Made by a program: the position numbers and the translations under genes. A stretch of DNA of 64,000 nucleotides from CAZSDP01 sp964605665 (GTDB taxonomy: Bacteria; Planctomycetota; UBA8108; UBA1146). The notes below the pieces were generated by a model, which was not told where the DNA came from, ran no database searches, and was given only the letters and a program-made list of their open reading frames with translations. Shown one piece after another: positions 1-10,000 of the stretch; within the stretch, counting starts at the first letter, position 1; each line of letters starts with the position of its first letter. The stretch covers positions 62,001 through 126,000 of the forward strand of contig CAZSDP010000008.1 in NCBI GenBank assembly GCA_964605665.1, given 5' to 3'.

Positions 1-243
1 TCAAGGACGTCGACAAGTCACCAAGCGATGGTGAAATTGAAAGCACCTCTTTCTCACTCTTTCCATCCACCGACAGGTCGCTCGACTGAGCTTGTCTGGG
101 AGCGAAATCCAACGAGAAATCCCCCAGTGACCTGTCGCCTCAAGAACGAAGCTCGACACCTCATGAGTGGCTGACCACTCGAGGTTTCTCGTCGTGCTCT
201 CAATTTACTGATGCCCTCACAGTGAGGGAGCAGGTGAACTCCC
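1..243. other. Leader region before the first gene
   Basis: No gene is visible here. The stretch ends in a perfect inverted repeat (214-228, arms CCCTCAC and GTGAGGG around one A) just before the start codon at 244. The right arm contains the purine-rich stretch GAGGGAG, the best ribosome-binding candidate. The gene upstream lies outside the window. Confidence 0.5.
214..228 (+). promoter_or_regulatory. Inverted repeat overlapping the ribosome-binding region
   Basis: CCCTCAC-A-GTGAGGG is a 7-bp perfect inverted repeat with a one-base centre. It lies 15 bases before the start codon at 244, and its right arm overlaps the GAGGGAG purine stretch. It could be an operator, or a weak hairpin masking the ribosome-binding site. 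Only the symmetry is observed; the function is inferred. Confidence 0.3.
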
Positions 244-3200
244 ATGCGATTTGCATCCTTCCTCTGCATTTGTGTCTTCGCTCTTGCAATACCAGCAACG
301 GCGATCGCCCAGCCGGTCAACGATGAGTGCTCAAACGCCCTCCCTCTCTTGGTGGGTGAAACTACTTTCAGCACCATTGCTGCGACCACCGATGGGAGCG
401 ATCTATCCGGATTCTGCGAACTCGGACCGTTCGGAGACGACAACCTCCAAAATGACATCTGGTACACGTTCACCGCTCACAACACCGGTAACGTAGAACT
501 ATCGGTGTGCAGTACCGCGAATTTCGACTCACGCCTTGCAGTTTACGAGTCGGAGACGTGCCCCGTCGGACCGGAGACAGTGGTCGCTTGCAACGACGAT
601 GCGAGTGGCTGCGATCTCCTCACCAGCAAACTTACGTTCCCAGCAACTGCGGGAACGAAGTACCTCATTCGCCTCGGCGCATTTCGCGCATTCCAGCAAG
701 GTTACGGAACACTCTCTTTGATCGAAGTTGTCTCCAGTGAATCGGATCTCTGCTTCGATGGGGTCGACAATGACTTCGATGGGTTGACCGATTGCGACGA
801 TCCAGAATGCCAGTTCGACGGCGACGCAGACGGAACTCCTGACTGCGCGGATGGATGCCCAGACGATCCTCTCAAGATCGCGCCAGAGAATTGTGGCTGT
901 GGGCAACCCGACATTGATAGCGACGGCGACGGAGTTCTCGATTGCGATGACCCCTGTCCGAACGACGAACTCAAGACTGATCCTGGTTCTTGTGGCTGTG
1001 GCGTTGTCGAAATCGATGGGGACTTGGATGGCACCCCAGACTGCATCGACGGCTGTCCGCAGGATCCAGAAAAGACCGACCCTGGATCGTGTGGATGCGG
1101 TGTTGCCGAAATCGATAGCGATGGTGACGGCTTCTTCGATTGCTGGGATCTCTGTCCCGATGACCCGCTGAAGACCAACCCCGGACAATGCGGTTGTCAT
1201 AACAGTGAGGTGGACAGCGACCTCGACGGGGCTCCCGATTGCGCCGACTTCTGCCCAGAGGACCCAACGAAGATCATTCCCGGCCTCTGTGGCTGCGGTA
1301 ATGCTGAGATCGACACTGACGGAGATCTCATTTGCGACATTTTCGACCAAGACGATGACGGAGACGGAGTCGACGACTCGTTCGATGTTGCGCCCTTAGA
1401 TCAATTCCTCTGTCAAGACTCTGATGGGGATGGTTGTGACGATTGTTTCAGTGGATCGATGGACATCATGGCGGACGGACCCGATGTCGATAGCGATGGA
1501 ATCTGCGACTTCGGAGATCCAGACGCTGACAATGACGGTGTACTCAACGGCGAAGATGCCGCCCCACTCGACGGTTTTTCTTGCTCCGATCTCGATGGTG
1601 ATGAGTGCGACGACTGCACTAGCGGTACGTTTGATGTACTCGAAGACGGAGCAGATCACGACAACGACGGTATCTGCGATGCGGGCGATGTCGATGACGA
1701 TAGCGATGGAGTTCCCGACCGATTTGACGGCAGTCCCTTCGACCGCTTCAGCTGCGGAGACTCTGATCAGGATGGTTGCGATGACTGCTCGACCGGCTTC
1801 TTCTTGCCGGCAAATGACGGACCGGACAACGACTTAGACGGCGTTTGTGACTTGAGCGATCTCGACGATGACAATGATGGAGTCGAAGATCTCGAGGACG
1901 CTGCTCCATTCGATCGCTTCCAATGCAGAGACTTGGACAACGACGACTGTGACGATTGCACCAGCGGTATCGATGCGATGCAAAACGACGGTCTTGACAA
2001 TGACGCGGATGGAATCTGCGACGTCGGAGATCTCGACGATGACAACGATGGGGCACTCGACAGCAACGACACTGCTCCCTTCGATCAGTTTGTTTGTGGA
2101 GACAAAGACGAAGATGGTTGCGAAGACTGCGTTAGTGGTTTGAACAACATTGCGGAAGACGGACTCGACACCGACTCCGACGGGATTTGTAACGTTGGAG
2201 ACTCAGACGATGACGGCGACAATGTCGAGGATGAATTCGATTCCAACCCACTCGACCAATTCCTTTGTTCCGACTCTGATCTCGATGCCTGCGACGATTG
2301 TTCTAGCGGAATCTTCGATACCCTGAACGACGGTCTCGACACTGACCAAGATGGCATTTGCGACGAGACCGATCGCGATACCGACGGTGACAGCATCCCT
2401 GACGTCGATGACCTAGATCCCCTCAATCGATTCGCATGCCAAGACTCAGATGGGGACGGCTGCGACGACTGCTTCAGCGGTACTGCGGACACTGCCAATG
2501 ATGGTCTCGACACCGATGCGGATGGCATCTGCGATGCGACCGACGCAGACGACGACAATGACGGAATCAACGACGAGAACGATTCTTCACCGTTGGATCC
2601 AACCCTATGTGGAGACTCCGACGGAGATGGTTGCGAAGACTGCCTCAGCGGCATCAGCAACCCTGCGGATGACGGTCTCGACACCGATCAGGACGGTAGC
2701 TGCGATCTTGGCGACACAGATGACGACAATGATCAAGTCGAAGACTCTCTCGACAGTAGTCCACTAGACGCCTTCGCCTGCGGGGATATCGACGCAGACA
2801 ACTGCGACGACTGTAGCTCGGGGACATTCGAGGTCAGCAACGACGGTCTCGACACCGACGGTGACGGCCTCTGCGATGTTGGTGATTCCGACGATGACAA
2901 CGATCAGGTCGAAGACGATTTAGATCCTTCTCCGCTCGATGCGTTCACCTGTGGGGACACCGACGGTGACCAGTGTGACGACTGCTCAGTTCTTGGGTCC
3001 TTTGCTGTCTTGAACGACGGAGATGATTTCGATGGTGACGGCCTTTGTGACGTCGGTGATCTCGACGACGACAACGACCAGATCGAGGATCTACTCGACA
3101 CCGCTCCGATGAACCCCAATCAATGCGGAGATGCTGACCTGGACGGCTGCGACGACTGCCTGACCGGAACCTCCAATCCGGCAGATGACGGAACTGACTT

Positions 3201-4776
3201 CGACGACGACGGGCTATGCGACTTCGGGGACGAAGATGACGATAGCGATGGCATCGATGACGCCGTCGATAGCGATCAATTCAATCGATTCCTCTGCGGT
3301 GACTTCGATGAGGACGGCTGCGAAGACTGCTTGATCGGAGTGTTCAGCCCAGAAAATGACGGCTTAGACTTTGACTCCGATGGGCTCTGTGATCTCGGCG
3401 ACTTCGACGACGACAACGATGGCATCGCCGACGAATCCGATTCCGATCCGATGAATCCAATGCTCTGTGGTGATACCGACCAAGACGGCTGTGAAGACTG
3501 CTCTAGCGGGACTTCCGACCCCTTCAACGACGGTGCCGACAACGATGGAGACGGCCGTTGCGACCTTGGCGACTTCGACGACGACAACGACGCAATTCAC
3601 GACGATGAAGACCCCTTCCCCCTCGATGGCAATGCCTGTGGAGACTCCGATCTCGACGGTTGCGATGATTGCGCAAATGGACTCTTCGATCCGGCAAACG
3701 ATGGCCCAGACGTCAACGCAGACGGAATCTGCGACGTGAGTGACGAGGACATCGATGGAGATGGAGTCTTGAACCCCGAAGACCCAGATCCTTACAACCG
3801 GAGTATCTGCGGAGACGTCGACGGCGATGGTTGTGACGACTGCTACAACGGGACGAATGACCCGCTCAATGATGGACTCGATACCGATCAGGATGGCTTG
3901 TGCGACGCCGGCGACCCTGACGACGATAACGACGGAGTCTCCGACATACTCGACCCAACGCCCCTCGATCCAGCTTCATGCGGTGACAGCGACAATGACA
4001 AGTGCGACGACTGCTCCTCTGGAGTGAACGACGCGAGCAATGATGGGTTCGACAGCGATGGCGACGGATTCTGTGACTTAGGTGATTTCGACGACGACAA
4101 CGATGGAATCGACGATGTCATCGACTCCGCTCCGAACAATCCCAACCTCTGCGGTGACTTTGACGACGACGGCTGCGAAGACTGTGTAAGTGGAGTCAGC
4201 GATGTACTCAATGACGGGCTCGACACAGATGCAGACGGCCTCTGCGACTTGGGTGATTCCGACGATGACAATGACGGCTTGTCCGACATAATCGATGGCT
4301 GCCCATTGGACCATACGAAGGCTTCACCGGGACAATGCGGATGCGGAAACCCCGATACCGACACCGATCGAGATGGAATGGCGGATTGCGTCGATCAATG
4401 CCCAGACAACCCCGAGAAGTACGAACCGGGTGACTGCGGCTGCGACGTCCCCGATGAAGACAGCGATATGGATGGAGTCTCGGACTGCATTCAACACATG
4501 CACTTCATTCGCGGAGACGTCAACCAGGACGGCCAAGTGGATATCAGTGATCCAATCTCAATGCTCAGCTTCCTGTTCCAGGCTGGACCGGAGCCGTTCT
4601 GCCTCGGCGCTGCAGACTTGAATGACGATACCTTGATCGATGTGTCCGATACGATTTATCACATCGCATTCATCCTCGCAGGTGGCCCCCAGCCTCCGCT
4701 CCCCTTCCCTAATTGCGGACCTGACATGACCACCAACACTCTCATCAATTGCGTAGAATTTAGCCAATGCCCGTAA
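244..4776 (+). CDS. Giant secreted calcium-binding repeat protein (TSP3-like repeats, dockerin-like tail)
   Basis: A 1510-residue exported protein. Residues 1-23 form a clear signal peptide ending Ala-Gln. Residues about 24-160 look like a beta-sandwich (PPC-like) domain. Next come short thrombospondin-3-like repeats with DxDxDGxxDC loops (about 165-387), then seventeen consecutive 57-residue units (residues 388-1357; nucleotides 1405-4314; unit 10 is one residue longer). Each unit has the pattern CxDxDxDxCxDC, then NDGxDxDxDGxCDxGDxDDDND. Two more short TSP3-like repeats follow, then a dockerin-like module with two EF-hand-type loops (1420-1510). The Asp content and paired Cys imply a calcium-stiffened, disulfide-rich rod at the cell surface or outside the cell. 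The family role is structural or adhesive; no catalytic domain is visible. A strong terminator follows, so the gene is probably monocistronic. Confidence 0.9.
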   Translation: MRFASFLCICVFALAIPATAIAQPVNDECSNALPLLVGETTFSTIAATTDGSDLSGFCELGPFGDDNLQNDIWYTFTAHNTGNVELSVCSTANFDSRLAVYESETCPVGPETVVACNDDASGCDLLTSKLTFPATAGTKYLIRLGAFRAFQQGYGTLSLIEVVSSESDLCFDGVDNDFDGLTDCDDPECQFDGDADGTPDCADGCPDDPLKIAPENCGCGQPDIDSDGDGVLDCDDPCPNDELKTDPGSCGCGVVEIDGDLDGTPDCIDGCPQDPEKTDPGSCGCGVAEIDSDGDGFFDCWDLCPDDPLKTNPGQCGCHNSEVDSDLDGAPDCADFCPEDPTKIIPGLCGCGNAEIDTDGDLICDIFDQDDDGDGVDDSFDVAPLDQFLCQDSDGDGCDDCFSGSMDIMADGPDVDSDGICDFGDPDADNDGVLNGEDAAPLDGFSCSDLDGDECDDCTSGTFDVLEDGADHDNDGICDAGDVDDDSDGVPDRFDGSPFDRFSCGDSDQDGCDDCSTGFFLPANDGPDNDLDGVCDLSDLDDDNDGVEDLEDAAPFDRFQCRDLDNDDCDDCTSGIDAMQNDGLDNDADGICDVGDLDDDNDGALDSNDTAPFDQFVCGDKDEDGCEDCVSGLNNIAEDGLDTDSDGICNVGDSDDDGDNVEDEFDSNPLDQFLCSDSDLDACDDCSSGIFDTLNDGLDTDQDGICDETDRDTDGDSIPDVDDLDPLNRFACQDSDGDGCDDCFSGTADTANDGLDTDADGICDATDADDDNDGINDENDSSPLDPTLCGDSDGDGCEDCLSGISNPADDGLDTDQDGSCDLGDTDDDNDQVEDSLDSSPLDAFACGDIDADNCDDCSSGTFEVSNDGLDTDGDGLCDVGDSDDDNDQVEDDLDPSPLDAFTCGDTDGDQCDDCSVLGSFAVLNDGDDFDGDGLCDVGDLDDDNDQIEDLLDTAPMNPNQCGDADLDGCDDCLTGTSNPADDGTDFDDDGLCDFGDEDDDSDGIDDAVDSDQFNRFLCGDFDEDGCEDCLIGVFSPENDGLDFDSDGLCDLGDFDDDNDGIADESDSDPMNPMLCGDTDQDGCEDCSSGTSDPFNDGADNDGDGRCDLGDFDDDNDAIHDDEDPFPLDGNACGDSDLDGCDDCANGLFDPANDGPDVNADGICDVSDEDIDGDGVLNPEDPDPYNRSICGDVDGDGCDDCYNGTNDPLNDGLDTDQDGLCDAGDPDDDNDGVSDILDPTPLDPASCGDSDNDKCDDCSSGVNDASNDGFDSDGDGFCDLGDFDDDNDGIDDVIDSAPNNPNLCGDFDDDGCEDCVSGVSDVLNDGLDTDADGLCDLGDSDDDNDGLSDIIDGCPLDHTKASPGQCGCGNPDTDTDRDGMADCVDQCPDNPEKYEPGDCGCDVPDEDSDMDGVSDCIQHMHFIRGDVNQDGQVDISDPISMLSFLFQAGPEPFCLGAADLNDDTLIDVSDTIYHIAFILAGGPQPPLPFPNCGPDMTTNTLINCVEFSQCP
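1405..4314 (+). repeat. Seventeen in-frame tandem units of 171 bp (57 residues)
   Basis: Counting from residue 388, there are 17 units, each starting two residues before a Cys-x-Asp. Sixteen units are 57 residues; the tenth is 58. The total of 2910 bp exactly fills 1405-4314. The units share the Cys, Asp and Gly skeleton but differ at many third positions and variable residues, so the array is old and diverged rather than a recent slippage product. Confidence 0.9.
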
Positions 4777-4812
4777 TCACGCCGCACACTGTGTGAAACG
4801 GACGACACGACT

Positions 4813-4850
4813 AGAGGCCGAGTGGAAAACACTCGGCCTCTTTATTTTTT
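4813..4850 (+). terminator. Rho-independent terminator after the TSP3-like gene
   Basis: An 11-bp perfect stem (4813-4823 with 4831-4841, arms AGAGGCCGAGT and ACTCGGCCTCT) encloses a 7-base loop. It is followed by a T-rich tract with only one interruption. It separates the repeat-protein gene from the sulfatase. Confidence 0.85.
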
Positions 4851-4977
4851 GCTTCCGTGACAAACTGGCCCCCTATCTCCAGAAGTACCGAACTCTCTCC
4901 CCAAGGTGCACTGGCATCTCAAACAACCTTCGAGCAAGATCGTGCCCGCTGAACGAAGTATTCAGAGCGGAGGATTC

Positions 4978-6477
4978 ATGATTTTGCGAACACTCGTCAC
5001 GAAGCGACCGTTTACCCACGCCTGCTTGGTTCTTCTCGGGTTACTATTGATCGGACAGTACTCCGATCTCTCTGCCCAATCGGCAGAACCTCCGAGAGAA
5101 GATCCAACTTCACCTCCGAACATCATCTACATACTTGCCGATGACCTCGGATACGGTGAACTCGGGTGTTACGGACAGACAAAAATCACCACTCCCTCCC
5201 TCGATCAACTTGCTCGTGAGGGAATGCGCTTCACTCGCCACTATTCGGGCGCCCCGGTCTGTGCCCCTTCACGCTGTGTCCTGCTCACTGGCCGTCATCT
5301 CGGGCATTCCGTCATCCGTGACAACGGAGAAGTTAAACCGGAAGGGCAACGCCCGATTCCCACCGACACAGTAACCATTGCAGAAGTCCTCTCCGAAGCG
5401 GGCTACCGCACCGCCGCAATCGGAAAGTGGGGCCTCGGCCCTCCGGGAAGTGAAGGTGATCCCAATCGCCAAGGCTTCGATCACTTCTTTGGTTACAACT
5501 GCCAACGTGAGGCACACCGCTTCTACCCGAAGCACCTATGGCGAAATCAGGAGCGAGTCATACTGGAGGGGAATTTAGAAGACCCCAAGACTCAGTATTC
5601 ACACGACCTCCTCACTCTTGAAGCGCTCTGGTTCTTGCGCAGCGCCGCAAGAGGTCCCGATCCCTTCTTCCTGTATGTCCCCTACACGATCCCTCATGTC
5701 GACCTGTCCGTTCCCGAGGACTCGATGGAGCCTTACTACGGTGAATTGGGAGATGAGCAGCCCTACGATGGAAGCAAAGGCTATTGCACTCATCCCACTC
5801 CTCGATCCGCCTATGCGGGGATGATCAGTAGACTCGATCGAGATGTCGGTCGGATTCTCGAAACGGTGCGTGCGCTCGGTCTAGACAAGAACACCCTGGT
5901 GATCTTCTCCAGTGACAATGGACCCACCTATGCTGGAGGAGTGGAACCGAAATACTTCGAGAGTTCTGGTGGACTCCGAGGATTGAAGGGGAGCGCATGG
6001 GAGGGTGGACTTCGAGTACCGATGATCGCCTGGTGGCCGGGAACGATCGAAGCGGGAACGACCTCTGATCATCGTTCTGCGTTTTGGGACATCTTTCCGA
6101 CTCTTTGCGAGTTAGCAGGGGTCACCGACGAACATCCAACCGAGGGAATCTCCTTACTCCCGACTCTCCAAGGAAAAGAGCAACCGCGGCACCCCTACTT
6201 GGCGTGGGAGTTTCATGGTTACGGAGGAATCCAAGCGGTCCTTCTCGCCGAGGACGAGACTCGTGAGTGGAAGGGAGTGCGAACCCGCTGTTATCGAGCT
6301 CCGGACGGCCCGTTACAGCTCTTCGACCTCCGCTCCGACCCCACAGAATCGAAAAATGTCGCTGAAGCGCACCCCGAAGTGGTCGCCCAGATCGAGAAGA
6401 TCCTCCGTGAGGATCGATCTCCTTCTGTCGTCTATCCCCGCTGGGACTATCAAAGGGGAGTTAAGAAAAAACGGTAG
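4978..6477 (+). CDS. Secreted type I sulfatase (arylsulfatase family)
   Basis: A 499-residue exported sulfatase that should hydrolyse sulfate esters, in this context probably on sulfated polysaccharides. The hydrophobic segment at residues 14-27 with Ser-Ala-Gln after it is a signal peptide. NIIYILADDLGYGELGCYG (48-66) supplies the metal-binding Asp pair, and CAPSR (95-99) is the C-x-P-x-R motif whose Cys95 is converted to formylglycine. Later motifs (FSSDNGP, GGLRVPMIAWWPG) complete the alkaline-phosphatase-like fold. I chose the ATG at 4978, preceded by GCGGAGGA, over an upstream in-frame ATG at 4906 without such a site. Cys95 requires a formylglycine-generating enzyme, which is not in this window. 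The substrate cannot be told from sequence. Confidence 0.93.
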   Translation: MILRTLVTKRPFTHACLVLLGLLLIGQYSDLSAQSAEPPREDPTSPPNIIYILADDLGYGELGCYGQTKITTPSLDQLAREGMRFTRHYSGAPVCAPSRCVLLTGRHLGHSVIRDNGEVKPEGQRPIPTDTVTIAEVLSEAGYRTAAIGKWGLGPPGSEGDPNRQGFDHFFGYNCQREAHRFYPKHLWRNQERVILEGNLEDPKTQYSHDLLTLEALWFLRSAARGPDPFFLYVPYTIPHVDLSVPEDSMEPYYGELGDEQPYDGSKGYCTHPTPRSAYAGMISRLDRDVGRILETVRALGLDKNTLVIFSSDNGPTYAGGVEPKYFESSGGLRGLKGSAWEGGLRVPMIAWWPGTIEAGTTSDHRSAFWDIFPTLCELAGVTDEHPTEGISLLPTLQGKEQPRHPYLAWEFHGYGGIQAVLLAEDETREWKGVRTRCYRAPDGPLQLFDLRSDPTESKNVAEAHPEVVAQIEKILREDRSPSVVYPRWDYQRGVKKKR

Positions 6478-7014
6478 ATCGTGCCTTACGGGCAAAATTC
6501 GGTCGTGGCGCTTCCTCGAGCCGGAAAAACTTACCGGTTTCAGAAGCCCGATCTGCGACGGAAATGCCCGTTTAGTGCACTTAAAGGTCGATCCTGGCGG
6601 GCCTCACTTGGCCAGCTGCCTCAGTGCGGTATAATGCATGTTGGCCCGAATTCTGTTCGGTCCTCATCGCATCTCGACGGCTGACTCAAATCTGACCATG
6701 GTAGGGATCTCGAGGAGGAGACTCTATCCTTGGTTCAATATTGAGAATTCTTGGTACGCAAAGGTGCATTCTTTTTGTCATGAGTGTCTTCCGGGACTCC
6801 CTGGGGACTTCGTCCCGTCGTGCTCTGTAACTCGATTGTGTATGCACCCTGAGGTGCAGCGACATCCTCAATCGAGTCGGAATCTGGGAAGACTCTCATG
6901 GTTGCTGGGCTCGCTTGGCCGAACTGTTACGAAACCGCAAGCTGGGGTAGACGCTACGTCTGCAGACCACTGCTTTCAATGCCAATCGAGCGACAAGTTC
7001 GGGAGGAATCCCAA
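6478..7014 (+). other. Long intergenic leader (537 bp) before the first HYR gene
   Basis: No convincing gene lies here. It contains a sigma-70-like promoter (6608-6635) and, downstream of it, at least two inverted repeats: GGGAC-ttc-GTCCC (6804-6816) and TGCACC-ctga-GGTGCA (6843-6858). If transcription starts just after the promoter, the 5' untranslated leader would be about 370 bases, unusually long for a bacterial structural gene. Confidence 0.5.
6608..6635 (+). promoter_or_regulatory. Sigma-70-like promoter candidate
   Basis: TTGGCC (6608-6613), a 16-base spacer and a perfect TATAAT (6630-6635). It is the only full-consensus -10 box I noticed in a non-coding stretch of the window, and it points at the HYR gene starting at 7015. 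Confidence 0.45.
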
Positions 7015-10000
7015 ATGATCTCACGGTCCTTCAATACTGTCAGCCAGATCTCCGAAGGCATGCGATTCGTGTCGTCGTTGGGTCTCAGCGTGTTGTTCAC
7101 TCTCGTCATGATGACGGGAGCGTACTCGCAATGTGAACCCACCACCGATTGCAATTCCAACGGAGTTCTTGACAGTTGTGATCTCTCGATGGGAACCAGT
7201 GATGACTGCGATTCCAATGGGATTCCCGATGAGTGCGACATCGCGCTCGGAACCCAACTCGACTGCAACCTCAATGGCATCCCAGATTCGTGTGAACCAC
7301 CCAGCCCTCAAACTTTGATGCCAACTGGAGGATTCTCCTCGGCAGCGAGTGTTTCAATTTCTGGAGACTTCGCCGTCGTCGGTTCACCAGCCGATTCCTC
7401 GATTGCACCCAATGCTGGTGCAGCGCACATCTTCCGCAGAGTCGGCACCGTCTGGGTCGAAGAAGGCTCTGAACTCACCGCGTCGGATGCCGCTGACAGC
7501 GATCTCTTCGGCAGTTCGGTTTCGATCGACGGTGACCTGATTGCGGTCGGGGCACCGGGCGCCGACATCGGAGCAGTCACCGATGCTGGGGCGATCTACG
7601 TATTCCGAAGAGTCGCCGGAGTCTGGACCCAAGAGAGCAAACTGACCAGGAGCGCACCGGTCGCCGAAGATGAGCTGGGAAGTTCAGTTTCTGCCAACGG
7701 CTCACGTATCCTCGCCGGCGCACCGATGACTGGCGCGGTTGGAGCCGACACCGGTCTCGGCCTCATCTTCTTCCACGACGGTAGCTCTTGGACAATCGAA
7801 GCCTCTATCGCCCCTGCGGGCTTGCAACCTGGAGACCACTTCGGAGCGGCGCTCCACCTCTCCTCGACTCACGCATTCATCGGAGCACCACGACGAACTG
7901 CTGGCGGCATTGCAGCTGCTGGAGAAGTCCAAGTCGTCGAGCTCCTCACTGGAACTTGGACTTTGACCGACACGCTCAATGCACCCACTCCACAGACTGG
8001 AGCTGAGTTTGGTCGGGCAGTCGCAGGCACCGATGAGAGCCTAGCAGTTGGAGCCCCCGAGCAAGACACCGCGGCAGGTGCCGTCCATGTCTTCGAGAAG
8101 GTCGGCGGAACATGGACCGCCAACCAAGAACTCACCTCCCCCGCGACGCCCGCCTCTCGACGACTGGGAACCGCGGTCTCGATCTCCACTCAGTTTCTTT
8201 TGATTGGGGAAAGTGAAACCACCGCGACAACCCTCGGTATGACCCATGTCTACGCAAGGGGTGCGGGGAGTTGGAGTTTCGATGCAACTCTCTCAGAAGG
8301 TGCCTTGGGCGACCTGTTCGGCGAGGCAGTTGCGACCGATGATCGTTATGGCCTCGTCGCCGCCCCTGGAGCCCCCACGAGTACCCTTCACTGGATCGAC
8401 ACAATTCTCGACTGCAATTCGAATGGCATCGACGACGATTGTGACATCTCCAGTGGGACCGAAACGGACTGTAACCAGAACGGTATTCCGGACAGCTGCG
8501 ACGGAATCACCGATACGACGCTCCCCGTCATCACTAACCTGCCGGCCGACATCTCCGTAGATAATTCCCACACCCTTTGTACCGGGATCGCCTCCTGGGT
8601 CGAACCAACCGCGACTGACGACTGCCAAATCGCGAGTCTCGTCGCCGACATGCCTTCAGGGTCCAGTTTTCCGATGGGCGAGACCACGGTGACGTACACC
8701 GCCACCGACACGACCGGCAATGTCGCGACTGCAACATTTACGGTAACGGTCATGGACCCAGAGCCTCCGGTGATCAGCAACTTGCCGTCGAACATTACGA
8801 TGAATGCAGCCGCCGGCACTTGCTCCGCTTCAGCATTCTGGGCAACTCCGACCGCCACCGACAATTGTGGCGTGGCGACCTTCGGCTCGACTCTTCCATC
8901 TGGATCGAGTTTCCCGCTGGGCAATACCCCAGTGAGCTACATCGCCACCGACACCTCCGGGAATACGACCTTCGGGACCTTCATTGTGACGATCCTCGAC
9001 GCCGAGGACCCGCTGATCAGTGGAGTACCAGGAAACATATCGGTCACCGCTGTTCCCGGAACCTGCAGCCAGGTTGTCACCTGGACCGAACCGACGACCA
9101 GTGACCTCTGTGGAGCATCGAGCCTGAACTCGAACGTCTCGCCAGGGACCAGCTTCTCAGTTGGTGTCACCACCGTGCTATACACTGCAACCGACCTTGC
9201 TGGAAACATGACCACGGCATCATTCACCGTGACAGTACTCGACAATGACGCACCGAATTTGGTTGGACTCCCCAACGATCAGTCGATCAACGCCCCGGAG
9301 AATGCGTGCACGGCAATCGCAAATTGGACCGATCCGCTCGTCATCGACCCTTGCGGCGGAACCTCTCTGAGCAGTGACTTCGCCTCCGGATCCAGCTTTC
9401 CTCTAGGGATGACAGTGGTGACCTACACCGCGAGCGATGCTTCAGGAAACACCGCCCAAGGTTCTTTCACCGTCACAGTGAACGATGTGACGGGACCGAC
9501 GGCGTCTGGGGTGCCTAGCAATTTGTCTGAAACGATTGGTGCAGGTGCCTGCGAAGCGACCGTGACTTGGGTTGAACCAACATTTGCCGACAACTGTGGT
9601 GTCGACTCCATCGTTCAGACACATACGCCTGGTCAGGTTTTCCCATTCGGTAGCACCACGGTCAGCTACACCGCTACCGATTCCAGCGGCAATGACACTA
9701 CCGCCTCTTTTGAAGTCAATGTCGTGGATGTGGATGGCCCCACCATCGCCAATCTCCCAGCAGACATTATCGTTCCAAATCCCAGCGACGCATGCTCCGG
9801 AATTGCAAACTGGACCCCTCCAACTGCAAGTGATCCTTGCGGGGTAGCCAGCCTCACTTCTAGTGTCCCACCCGGTTCCGTTTTCCCCGCAGGAGTGACC
9901 ACGGTCACCTATACCGCGGTCGACAATAACGGGAATAGCTCCACCGCGAGCTTCACGGTTACCCTCGAAGACTCCATTCCGCCGACGCTGATCAACGTCC

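Noticed and set aside
529..1350. Long minus-strand frame opposite the TSP3-like gene
   Set aside because: Reverse-complemented Asp/Gly codons give Ile/Val/Ser-rich shadow frames throughout the repeat genes; none has independent support.
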